DNA of 59,353 bases. It comes from Bacillota bacterium (lineage in GTDB: Bacteria > Bacillota > Clostridia > Clostridiales > Clostridiaceae). Shown piece by piece: positions 33,284 to 41,539 of this stretch (its first letter is position 1; every line of letters starts with the position of its first letter). The stretch covers positions 1 through 59,353 of the forward strand of contig JAEXZL010000017.1 of the NCBI GenBank assembly GCA_023451395.1, read 5' to 3'. Below the pieces are notes generated by a model. The model ran no database searches. It saw nothing but the letters and a program-made list of their open reading frames with translations, and had not been told where the DNA came from. The translations under genes were made by a program, and so were the position numbers.

Positions 33284-34651
33284 TTGCTAAAATATACTTT
33301 GCACGCATTTTGTGTGGGTGGGAGAGGGACATTTTATAAGGACGGGATACCGATAAATATTTTAAATAAATTATTCAATTTTACGAAGGAAGAAACTACC
33401 CTTAAAAAAGAATTTATTGCTGGATTAACTGCCTTTTTTGCAGTAGTATATATAATTGCAGTAAATTCTTCAATATTGTCAGAGGCAGGTGTTCCAAGAG
33501 AAGCGGCTGTTCTAGCTACTATACTTGCTTCATCCTTGGGAAGCATCCTTGTTGGATTATATTCTAACGCCCCCCTTATTATGATACCAGGAATGGGTGT
33601 TAATGCACTCTTTTCCTACACCGTAGTAGGAAGTATGGGGCTTAGCTGGAATAGTGCCCTAGGTACTGTCATAATGGGAGGTATTATTTTTTCAATTGTA
33701 GCTTTTACCCCTCTTTGGAGACTTTTAATGGAAGCAATTCCCCCTTCTCTTAATAGGGCACTTACAACAGGAATAGGCTTATTCCTTACCATTTTAGGTC
33801 TTCAAAAAAGCGGGATAGTAGTTTCTGGTAATGGTAGCTTTGGAATCTTAGGTGATTTATCCTCTTTAGAGGTGCAGGCTGCAATACTAATACTAATAAT
33901 AGCCCTAGTTTTATTTATTAAAAATGTACCAGGAAATTTTCTCATAACCATTATAGCCGGTACTGTAATCAGTCTTATTTTAGGTATAAATAATTTTGAT
34001 TTTAATAAAGACTTTAGCTTTTCCCTAGGAGGATATAAAGAGCTTTTCTTTAACTTTTCCTTTGAGGATATACTCACACCTCCCTTCTGGGTGGCATCAA
34101 TATCCTTTGCCCTGGTGCTTATCTTTAGTAACTTGGGTGTTATTAATGCCTATGTAGGGGAAATGTTAAAGGTACCTGGAAAGTTCCCTAGGAGTTTTAA
34201 GGCAAATGCTATTTCCGCACTGACCTGTGGTTTTTTGGGTACTAGTCCCACAGTAACAGCGGCAGAAACCGCTGCTGGTATAGCAGTAGGTGGAAAAACC
34301 GGTTTTACTTCAATAGTAACTGCAGCACTTTTTCTTATTTCCATCCCACTGACACCTTTTATTAGTATAATACCAGATATAGCTGTGGCTCCTATTTTCA
34401 TAATCATTGGCTTTTTAATGCTTCAGACCATTGTAAATATTGATTTTACCAATATTAATGAAGGGATACCAGCCTTTTTGACCATTGTTCTTATTCCCTT
34501 TACATCAGATATAGTAAATGGAATGTCCTTTGGCTTTATAGCTTATCCGCTGCTTAAGCTAATCTCTGGCAGAGGCAAGGAGGTTAAGCCTACATTATAT
34601 GTAATTGCCTTACTTTTTGTATTAAACTTTGTTTTTTCATCTGTATTTTAA
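33284..34651 (+). CDS. NCS2-family purine (guanine/hypoxanthine) permease, start uncertain
   Basis: Up to 455 residues with about thirteen membrane segments. AGLTAFFAVVYIIAVN near the start and GTSPTVTAAETAAGIAVGGKTGFTS are the AzgA/PbuG-type NCS2 signatures. The open frame begins at a TTG (33284) without a ribosome site, and its first 23 codons read unlike any permease. Homologous sequence begins about NILNKLFNFTKEETTLKKEFIAG. No ATG, GTG or TTG lies there; AAGGA (33338-33342) stands 10 bp before an in-frame ATA at 33353. A non-canonical start or a leader-regulated start is possible. The function call is firm, the first residues are not. Confidence 0.85.
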   Translation: MLKYTLHAFCVGGRGTFYKDGIPINILNKLFNFTKEETTLKKEFIAGLTAFFAVVYIIAVNSSILSEAGVPREAAVLATILASSLGSILVGLYSNAPLIMIPGMGVNALFSYTVVGSMGLSWNSALGTVIMGGIIFSIVAFTPLWRLLMEAIPPSLNRALTTGIGLFLTILGLQKSGIVVSGNGSFGILGDLSSLEVQAAILILIIALVLFIKNVPGNFLITIIAGTVISLILGINNFDFNKDFSFSLGGYKELFFNFSFEDILTPPFWVASISFALVLIFSNLGVINAYVGEMLKVPGKFPRSFKANAISALTCGFLGTSPTVTAAETAAGIAVGGKTGFTSIVTAALFLISIPLTPFISIIPDIAVAPIFIIIGFLMLQTIVNIDFTNINEGIPAFLTIVLIPFTSDIVNGMSFGFIAYPLLKLISGRGKEVKPTLYVIALLFVLNFVFSSVF

Positions 34652-34677
34652 TTCCTTAGATCTATCTTTAACTATCA

Positions 34678-34720
34678 AAAACCCTTCAAGAAGTGTAGCA
34701 TCCTCTTGAAGGGTTTTTTA
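34678..34720. terminator. Bidirectional terminator between permease and tpx
   Basis: Perfect 14-bp arms (34678-34691 with 34704-34717) with A-run and T-run on either side, between convergent genes. Confidence 0.88.
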
Positions 34721-34742
34721 ATTTTTATTTTGTGTATGTTTA

Positions 34743-35237
34743 TTATTTTGCTCCTTTAGCAGCCTCAATTATAGCATCAAAATTAGGATTAGAAGAAACC
34801 TCTTCACAGTACTCTGAATAAACAATCTTATTTTCACTGTCTACTACAAAGGCCGCTCTAGCTAATAATCCAAGCTCCTTTATATATACTCCGTATTCTT
34901 CTCCAAAGCTCCTGTCCTTAAAATCTGAAACAGTCTTAACCTTATCTATATCATTTGCAGCACACCATCTAGCCTGGGCAAAGGGAAGATCCATAGAAAC
35001 GGTAACAATAGTCACCCTATCTACCTCAGCTGCTCTTTTATTAAATTCCTTAACCTCTAAGTCGCATACCCTAGTATCAATTGATGGAACTGACAAAATT
35101 ATTCTAACATCTTTTGTATCCTTTAAAGAGAAAGCTGACAAATCATTATTTACTGCTGTAAAATCTCTAGCTTCCTCGCCTACCTGAACCTTTTTTCCTT
35201 CTAGGGTTACATCATTTCCTTTAAATTTTACCTTCAT
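34743..35237 (-). CDS. tpx: Thiol peroxidase Tpx
   Basis: 164 residues from ATG 35237, which has CGGAGG upstream; the frame open back to 35288 has no ribosome site. Peroxidatic C58 is in SVPSIDTRVCDLEV and resolving C92 in RWCAAND, the atypical 2-Cys arrangement of Tpx. Reduces hydrogen and alkyl peroxides with thioredoxin. The usual Pro before the peroxidatic pair (TPVC) is Arg here (TRVC). Confidence 0.92.
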   Translation of the reverse strand: MKVKFKGNDVTLEGKKVQVGEEARDFTAVNNDLSAFSLKDTKDVRIILSVPSIDTRVCDLEVKEFNKRAAEVDRVTIVTVSMDLPFAQARWCAANDIDKVKTVSDFKDRSFGEEYGVYIKELGLLARAAFVVDSENKIVYSEYCEEVSSNPNFDAIIEAAKGAK

Positions 35238-35394
35238 AGTTAAACCTCCGAAACTATTGATATTTATTATCATATAAAAATTATACACCTATATATAGAG
35301 TCCTGGGATTAATAAGTATATTGTTAACACAATATTGATTAATTTACAGCTTTATTTTAATGTGTGTATTATTATATAACGATATATCATTTTA

Positions 35395-35748
35395 TCAGAT
35401 TCCTGGAGAGAGAAAAAATGTAAGTAGATTATATATATGATAGAGATTTATAAAAAGATATATATACATTAATACGGGTATACAGGCAGTTACAAAGGGA
35501 AGCTCAGTGCCCTCATGATTTTTTATTCTCCAATAAAACAATGTGAGTACACAAATAGGAAGCAGTAGCTTTATTATATAAAAAACAGCACTTCCCACAA
35601 AGGGACTTAAAATTGGATTTACTTCTCTAAAGCTTCCTGTTCTTATTAATTCCTGAGTAAATATGCCATCTGAAAAATTTAAAAGATACAACACTATTAG
35701 TTTTCTTTTAATATTTAATAAATAGGATTCTCTTTTGCTGTCTTCCAT
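35395..35748 (-). CDS. DUF5658-like small membrane protein
   Basis: 117 residues with three to four hydrophobic segments. LNFSDGIFTQELIRTGSFREVNP is the recognisable part: the LxxxDxxxTxxxxxxGxxxExNP pattern of DUF5658. Function unknown. GGAGG precedes the ATG. Confidence 0.72.
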   Translation of the reverse strand: MEDSKRESYLLNIKRKLIVLYLLNFSDGIFTQELIRTGSFREVNPILSPFVGSAVFYIIKLLLPICVLTLFYWRIKNHEGTELPFVTACIPVLMYIYLFINLYHIYNLLTFFLSPGI

Positions 35749-35810
35749 TAATCTTGACCTCCGAAAAAGTAGCCTTAGCTATATTATCTTTAAGAGGACC
35801 AATTATTATT

Positions 35811-36605
35811 CTAAATCTCACTTATTTCTACTGTTAGTATATATTTAAGATTTTTCCTTATGGATAATTGAGTTTCTTTTTTAAAGGAAATATTTAGTCC
35901 CATTGACTTGCTCATGAGCTTTAAATGGCAAAGAGCAATTCCCATATCTAGCTCTCCATAATTAGCTATTTTTTTTGTGATTATTCCTTCCTTAATGTAG
36001 CAATGAACTTTATTATCTTCTTTGAAGAACTTCCATGGCTGAAGGTTAACTCCTGAAGGAGCTCTTCTTACCCCATTAAAAATTTCCTCCCAGGCTGCAT
36101 CTAAATGACCTTCAACCATCTCCTCTAAAGGCTTTCTCTTATGTGCACTACTAAGCTCCAAATTAAAATAATTTGTGTCCTCAGGATAACCAAGAGCTAT
36201 TAAGATAACAGGGATATATCCATCTTCCATAGATATTATATTCCTAATAAGATCCTTAGGAATTTTTGCCCCAATCCAACAGGTTCCAAATCCCAATTCC
36301 GTTAGCTTCAGCACTACCTCCTCCATAGCAAAGCCTACATTTTCTCTATAGCCTTCCTTATCCTTTGCCATAGCTACAATATAGTGGGGTGCATGAACCT
36401 TTCCATAGTTTCCAATTATTCCCTTTATTATACCTTGTATCTTCTCCCTCTCTTCCACCAGCTCCGCCTTAAGGTCAATATCCTTATAAAGTGGTGTAAG
36501 AGAAGAGAGAATTTCTCTGACCTTTTTAATACCTTCACTTTCAATAGGTCTTGATGAGTAATTTCTTATGGCTTTTCTTTGATAAATAACATCCTTAACC
36601 TTCAT
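35811..36605 (-). CDS. Nitroreductase-family protein
   Basis: 264 residues. The N-terminus (IYQRKAIRNYSSRPIE) and GFGTCWIGAKIPKD..IPVILIALGYPED are the nitroreductase FMN fold. The C-terminal 90 residues (GVRRAPSGVNLQPWKFFKED) repeat the FMN-site pattern, so it belongs to the larger NfnB-like type that reads as two half-domains. Likely an FMN, NAD(P)H-dependent reductase; substrate unknown. Confidence 0.85.
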   Translation of the reverse strand: MKVKDVIYQRKAIRNYSSRPIESEGIKKVREILSSLTPLYKDIDLKAELVEEREKIQGIIKGIIGNYGKVHAPHYIVAMAKDKEGYRENVGFAMEEVVLKLTELGFGTCWIGAKIPKDLIRNIISMEDGYIPVILIALGYPEDTNYFNLELSSAHKRKPLEEMVEGHLDAAWEEIFNGVRRAPSGVNLQPWKFFKEDNKVHCYIKEGIITKKIANYGELDMGIALCHLKLMSKSMGLNISFKKETQLSIRKNLKYILTVEISEI

Positions 36606-36700
36606 ATTTATTCCCCTTTTACATTAAAACTATATATACATTATAATTAAATTCAGAATATTTTGCCATATATCCTTTATTTTCTTGAAAAAGAAAATAA

Positions 36701-36725
36701 TCCTCACTAAATACTTTAGTGAGGA
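36701..36725 (-). terminator. Terminator of hcp
   Basis: A perfect 11-bp stem (36701-36711 with 36715-36725), 3-nt loop, then TTATTTTC on the minus strand, 8 bp after the gene. Confidence 0.8.
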
Positions 36726-36732
36726 CTTTTCT

Positions 36733-38388
36733 TTAACCTAATATCTCCTTTAAATCTTCTTCTACTGTTTTTGTAGGTGCTATATTAAAGTTATCTACTA
36801 ATACCTTCAAAACATTTGGAGTTATAAAGGCAGGTAGTGATGGTCCAAGCTTAATATTCTTTATTCCTAAGGATAAGAGTGTTAAAAGTATGCATACTGC
36901 TTTCTGCTCATACCAGGAAAGAATCAATGATAGAGGCAGGTCATTTACTGTGCAGTTAAAGGCCTCTGCAAGAGCAAGAGCTATTTTGATTGCTGAATAT
37001 GCATCATTACACTGACCCACATCCAGTAATCGTGGAAGTCCTGCCACTGTTCCAAAATCAAGCTTATTAAATCTGTATTTACCACAGGCAAGAGTTAATA
37101 TTACTGAATCCTCTGGAAGTGCTGTTGCTAAATCTGTATAATAATTTCTTCCAGATTTTGCTCCATCACAGCCTCCTATTAAGAAGAAATGCTTTATTGC
37201 ACCAGTCTTTACAGCATCAATTATTTCCGCTGCATGACTTAAGGTAGCATTATGACCGAAGCCAACTAATATTGTCTTTTCCTCTTCATCCTCAGGGAAA
37301 CCTCCAAGGGAAAGTGCCTTTTTAATAATAGGAGTGAAATCCTTATGTCCGTGTACCTCTTCAATATGCTCTGCACCTGGCCAAGCAACTACACTGGTTG
37401 TATAAATTCTGTCCATATAGCTTTCTCTTGGCTTTTGTATGCAGTTAGTGGTCATTAGCACACAGCCTGGAAGTCCATCAAATTCTTTTTGCTGATCCTG
37501 CCAAGCTCCCCCATAGTTACCTGCTAGGTGAGAATATTTATGAAGCTCAGGATAAGCATGAGCAGGAAGCATTTCACCATGAGTGTAGATATTAACCCCA
37601 GTGCCTTCAGTTTGTTCCAAAAGCTCTTTTAGATCCTTCAAATCATGACCTGATACTATTATGAACGGTCCTTTTTTCTTTGATATTGAAACCTTAGTAG
37701 GTGTTGGATGTCCATAGCTTTCAGTATTAGCTTTGTCCAAAAGTTCCATTACCTTAAAGTTAACCTGTCCTAATTCCATATTAAGAGCTACCCATTCATC
37801 TGCTCCTAAGGAATCGTTTATTGTAGCTGCTAATCCCTTATAAAAGAAATTATTTACCTCTTTGGAGCTATAACCCTGTACTGCTGCATGATGTCCATAG
37901 GCTGCCATACCCTTTAATCCATAGATTAACAACTCTCTTAAGGAAGTTATATCTTCATTTCCCATAAGGGCAGGAATACCAATTTTCTTAGCATCTGCTA
38001 CCATTTGAGAAATCTCTAGAGGTGCTCTGTAGCTTCCACAGCTATTATTCTCTTCACTACCTAGCTTATTTTTAAGCTCCTCCTTTATTTCATTTCCTTT
38101 GGTTATTAACTTTGCAATACCTTCTTCATCAAAGCTTACATTTGTTAAGGTAGTGAATAATCCATCCATTACATACTGATCTATTTCTTCATCTAAAACA
38201 ATTCCATTTTTTATAAGTTCATTTCCATAATAACCTATACCCTTTAACTGATATATGAGTAAATCCTGAAGTGCTGCCACACTTGGGCTCTTTCCACATA
38301 CTCCAAACTTTGTACAGCCTGTCCCTGCTCTTTGCTCACATTGAAAGCAAAACATATCATAATTGTTTAAATCAAGTTCCTTAATCAT
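36733..38388 (-). CDS. hcp: Hydroxylamine reductase / hybrid cluster protein
   Basis: 551 residues. The N-terminal cluster ligands CFQCEQRAGTGCTKFGVCG follow C-x2-C-x7-C-x5-C, the [4Fe-4S] type of strict anaerobes. Hybrid-cluster ligands are seen in GFGHNAT, GGCDGAKSGR, TLACGKYRFNK and DVGQCNDAYSA. Acts in the cytosol as a nitric oxide or hydroxylamine reductase and protects against nitrosative stress. GGGAGG precedes the ATG. Monocistronic, with no NADH reductase (hcr) beside it. Confidence 0.95.
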   Translation of the reverse strand: MIKELDLNNYDMFCFQCEQRAGTGCTKFGVCGKSPSVAALQDLLIYQLKGIGYYGNELIKNGIVLDEEIDQYVMDGLFTTLTNVSFDEEGIAKLITKGNEIKEELKNKLGSEENNSCGSYRAPLEISQMVADAKKIGIPALMGNEDITSLRELLIYGLKGMAAYGHHAAVQGYSSKEVNNFFYKGLAATINDSLGADEWVALNMELGQVNFKVMELLDKANTESYGHPTPTKVSISKKKGPFIIVSGHDLKDLKELLEQTEGTGVNIYTHGEMLPAHAYPELHKYSHLAGNYGGAWQDQQKEFDGLPGCVLMTTNCIQKPRESYMDRIYTTSVVAWPGAEHIEEVHGHKDFTPIIKKALSLGGFPEDEEEKTILVGFGHNATLSHAAEIIDAVKTGAIKHFFLIGGCDGAKSGRNYYTDLATALPEDSVILTLACGKYRFNKLDFGTVAGLPRLLDVGQCNDAYSAIKIALALAEAFNCTVNDLPLSLILSWYEQKAVCILLTLLSLGIKNIKLGPSLPAFITPNVLKVLVDNFNIAPTKTVEEDLKEILG

Positions 38389-38448
38389 CTTATAACCTCC
38401 CGAATTCCACTTTATCTTACAATACTATTTTATAATTGTGGAAAGAAA

Positions 38449-38474
38449 AAATCGGTAACTATGGTTACCGATTT
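38449..38474 (-). terminator. Terminator of the DUF2156 gene
   Basis: A perfect 11-bp stem (AAATCGGTAAC arm) with loop TATG, followed by TTTTTCTTTCC on the minus strand. Confidence 0.82.
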
Positions 38475-38478
38475 AAGT

Positions 38479-39372
38479 TTAAATTAAATTTATTCTAAAT
38501 TTCTTTTCTAAAAGATCTGGATAATAAGATAGCTTTGCTTTTCTTAGCCCTTCAATACCTAAATCCTGCTCACGGTTAATATATTTCACATCCTTGAAGC
38601 ACTCATTAACAAAGGTCTTGTTTATAAAGCTATACACACCCTTATAATCAATATTTCCTTTTTCTATATGAATTACAGCAACATCATCATTTAGCTTTTC
38701 TCCTATGGTGAAGGCAGCTATCTCCTCATTAACCTCGACAGCTATACCCTGTAGATTTAATAGGTGCATATTTTCTAAAAGCTTTGGTATAGCCTTAAGC
38801 TCATGAAGCACTCTTGGGTCTATCTCTTCCTTGCTGCTATACCAATGATCAATTGCATCTGTTATCTTTGTAATCTGATTGTCCTGAGATAAATTTATAA
38901 TCTTATAGTCAAAGCCATTTACAAAGGCTTTGTAATGATTTCTCTTTCTATGAAGCTTTTTCCCAGCTAAGGTAGCAAGCTTCTCAGATTCATAGATGTA
39001 ATCAAAATTATCTCTATCCTCAAAAAGTACAAGCTCTTCATCATTAAGGTGCATAATCTTTTCAGCAAAGGCTTCAGTTGCTTCTCTGAAAAGACAATCA
39101 CTCCCCTTCTCTCTACAAAGGTCTTTCAGTATTTTTATGATTTCCGGAAGTTTCTCTTCTTTGTAACCAATAGGTTCCATAAAAGAAAGTCTTCCAGCAG
39201 AATCTGTTTTAGCTATTATTAATGTATCCTCATATATGCAATACTTTGTCTTGTAGTTATCCTTCCAAATGAAAAGATTAGCAAAAGAATATTCACTACT
39301 TAGGAAAGGATAATTATTTAAAAATCTATTAAAAACCCTCTTATCTTCTAATTCTAATTTCTTAAATTCCAT
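38479..39372 (-). CDS. DUF2156-family protein (LPG-synthase-like double GNAT fold)
   Basis: About 297 residues from ATG 39372 with GAGAGG upstream; the frame extends back to 39465 without a ribosome site. The opening FKKLELEDKRVFNRFLNNYPFLSSEYSFANLFIWKDNY and the end INREQDLGIEGLRKAKLSYYPDLLEKKFRI are standard for DUF2156, the soluble catalytic fold of aminoacyl-phosphatidylglycerol synthases. No membrane domain is attached, so it may use an aminoacyl-tRNA or other acyl donor on a soluble or membrane-surface substrate. Confidence 0.87.
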   Translation of the reverse strand: MEFKKLELEDKRVFNRFLNNYPFLSSEYSFANLFIWKDNYKTKYCIYEDTLIIAKTDSAGRLSFMEPIGYKEEKLPEIIKILKDLCREKGSDCLFREATEAFAEKIMHLNDEELVLFEDRDNFDYIYESEKLATLAGKKLHRKRNHYKAFVNGFDYKIINLSQDNQITKITDAIDHWYSSKEEIDPRVLHELKAIPKLLENMHLLNLQGIAVEVNEEIAAFTIGEKLNDDVAVIHIEKGNIDYKGVYSFINKTFVNECFKDVKYINREQDLGIEGLRKAKLSYYPDLLEKKFRINLI

Positions 39373-39500
39373 TTTTCGTATTTCCTCTCTAGCATAAATT
39401 ATCTTAAGAAAGATATAACTATTATCTACTAATATTATATATCTATAACTACAATGAAGCAACATACTTTTAGTAAGTTGTTTACTAGGAGTGAGTTTAT

Positions 39501-39539
39501 AAAAAAATGCCGATCATCATAAATGGTGACCGGCATTTT
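39501..39539 (-). terminator. Terminator of the V/A-ATPase operon, minus-strand specific
   Basis: 17-bp arms (39504-39520 with 39523-39539) pair completely in the minus-strand RNA with two G-U wobbles, followed by a run of seven U. In the other direction those pairs would be A-C mismatches. Confidence 0.88.
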
Positions 39540-40148
39540 TTACTTTTTCTTTTTCACAACCTTCAGTCTAAAAAACTCTTCCCTATCCTTCTCATCTAAT
39601 ACGTCAGAAATAGACTTAACCAATTCTCTAAATTTTGGTATTTGGATATTCTGAAGGGCATTAGCTCTTTTTTGAGTCTTTTTAACCTCAATTGCAAGCC
39701 TAAAAACTGCATTTTCAACCTCAGCCAGTTCATAGATAAGATATTTCACATCATTAAACTTTACAAAAGCCTCATCTACTGCTGAGTTGCTTCTGAAAAA
39801 GCCATAAGCAGGACGCACAGCCTTTCTTTCATATTTAATCTCTGGCACCTCAACTCCCATGACTGAGCGATATATAAGCTCGTAGTCTTTTGCTTCCGGT
39901 ATTGCTAGGGCAATATCCTCTATGGTGTTTTGTCCAAGGCTTATATTAGCTCTTCTAAGGGCTTCATAAGCCTCCTGAAAGGTTGTGTTAATCCTATCCT
40001 GAAGTTCCTTAACTCTATTCATATAGGACATCATTTCACGAATAAGAACATTTCTCTTTTTATCTAATAGCTCAAAACCTTTTTGGGAAAATTCTAAAGA
40101 GCTCTGAGCAGCCATGAGATTAGATTTAGTAGGTGCAATATTTTCCAT
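39540..40148 (-). CDS. atpD: V/A-type ATPase subunit D
   Basis: About 202 residues from ATG 40148; the GTG at 40157 lies in the ribosome site. MENIAPTKSNLMAAQSSLEFSQKGFELLDKKRNVLI is the subunit D N-terminus; the protein is a long coiled coil forming the central rotor shaft with subunit F. Last gene of the operon. Confidence 0.92.
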   Translation of the reverse strand: MENIAPTKSNLMAAQSSLEFSQKGFELLDKKRNVLIREMMSYMNRVKELQDRINTTFQEAYEALRRANISLGQNTIEDIALAIPEAKDYELIYRSVMGVEVPEIKYERKAVRPAYGFFRSNSAVDEAFVKFNDVKYLIYELAEVENAVFRLAIEVKKTQKRANALQNIQIPKFRELVKSISDVLDEKDREEFFRLKVVKKKK

Positions 40149-40157
40149 ATAAATCAC

Positions 40158-41531
40158 CTATCCTCTGTAATATTTATCAAGGGCACTTTGAGAAACTCTA
40201 TCTAATTCATTCCTAGGAAGTATTGATAAAATATCCCAGGCAAGATCCAAGGTTTCATCTATATCTCTATTTTCATCATATCTCTGATTTAAAAATTTGC
40301 TTTCAAAGGCTCTTCCAAAATCCATAAAAATCTTATCTGTATCCGAAAGCTCATCTTCTCCTATAACCTGAGCAAGAGCTTGAATATCTTGAACCCTTGA
40401 GTATGAGGAAAATATCTGATTTGAAACATCAGCATGATCTTCACGGGTATAACCCTCTCCAATACCATCCTTCATAAGTCTTGAAAGAGAAGGAAGTATA
40501 TTAACTGGTGGATATATGTTCTTTTGCTGTAGACCACGGCTTAGAACCACCTGTCCTTCGGTTATATATCCTGTAAGGTCTGGTATAGGATGAGTAATAT
40601 CATCATTTGGCATTGTTAAAATAGGTATCTGTGTTATGCTTCCACTTCCATTGTTTAGCATGCCTGCTCTTTCATATAAGGACGCTAAGTCTGAATAAAG
40701 ATATCCTGGATATCCCTTTCTGCTTGGAACCTCTTCTCTTAAAGAAGATAACTCACGAAGCCCTTCACAATAGCTTGTTATGTCCGTTAAAATAACAAGA
40801 ACATGCATCCCCTCATCAAAGGCTAAATACTCCGCAGCAGTTAAAGCACAACGGGGTGTGATAACTCTTTCAACTATTGGGTCATCTGCAAGGTTTGTAA
40901 ACATAACAACCTTTTGCATAACCCCTGCCTCTTTAAAGCTCTGCCTAAAGAAATTTGCATCATCATTCTTGATACCCATAGCTGCAAATACAATACAAAA
41001 GTTATCTGCTTCATCGGCACTTATTTTTGCCTGCCTAACTATCTGTGCAGCTAAATCATTATGTGACATACCACTTCCTGAAAATATTGGTAGCTTCTGT
41101 CCTCTTATAAGAGTTGCAAGACAATCAATTGAAGATATTCCTGTTTGTATGAAGTTTCTTGGATACCTTCTAGCTACTGGATTTAATGGTCTTCCATTTA
41201 CATTGTATCTGACCTTTGAATATATAGGTGCTCCTTTATCTCTTGGAGATCCTACTCCATTAAACTCTCGTCCAAGCATTTCCCTGGAAAGGGGAAGCTC
41301 GAAGGGTTTACCAGTAAAGGTTACAGAAGTATTTTCTACAGATAATCCCTGAGTTGCTTCAAAGACCTGAATTATTGCTTTATCTCCCTCAATCTGTACA
41401 ACTCTTCCCTGTCTTTTTCCTCCATCAGATAAAATAATTTCTACTATTTCATCGTAGCCTACATTTTCCACCTGGGAAACAATGATCAACGGCCCTTGGA
41501 TCTTATCTAATCTTAAATATTCCTTTTTCAT
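40158..41531 (-). CDS. atpB: V/A-type ATPase subunit B
   Basis: 457 residues, non-catalytic nucleotide-binding subunit. It shows FIQTGISSIDCLATLIRGQKLPIFSGSGMSHNDLAAQI (degenerate P-loop, as expected for B) and SRKGYPGYLYSDLASLYERAG. It alternates with A in the headpiece. The stop lies 9 bp before subunit D. Confidence 0.95.
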   Translation of the reverse strand: MKKEYLRLDKIQGPLIIVSQVENVGYDEIVEIILSDGGKRQGRVVQIEGDKAIIQVFEATQGLSVENTSVTFTGKPFELPLSREMLGREFNGVGSPRDKGAPIYSKVRYNVNGRPLNPVARRYPRNFIQTGISSIDCLATLIRGQKLPIFSGSGMSHNDLAAQIVRQAKISADEADNFCIVFAAMGIKNDDANFFRQSFKEAGVMQKVVMFTNLADDPIVERVITPRCALTAAEYLAFDEGMHVLVILTDITSYCEGLRELSSLREEVPSRKGYPGYLYSDLASLYERAGMLNNGSGSITQIPILTMPNDDITHPIPDLTGYITEGQVVLSRGLQQKNIYPPVNILPSLSRLMKDGIGEGYTREDHADVSNQIFSSYSRVQDIQALAQVIGEDELSDTDKIFMDFGRAFESKFLNQRYDENRDIDETLDLAWDILSILPRNELDRVSQSALDKYYRG

Positions 41532-41539
41532 CTTATCAC

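Noticed and set aside
33211..33352. Possible purine riboswitch before the purine permease
   Set aside because: The conserved purine-aptamer core and its two loop-loop segments were not found in the 140 bp leader.
40780..41352. 190-codon plus-strand frame inside ATPase subunit B, with similar long antisense frames at 5701-6255, 44860-45315 and 47675-48136
   Set aside because: Shadows of conserved genes on the opposite strand. They have no ribosome sites, and the sense proteins are intact.
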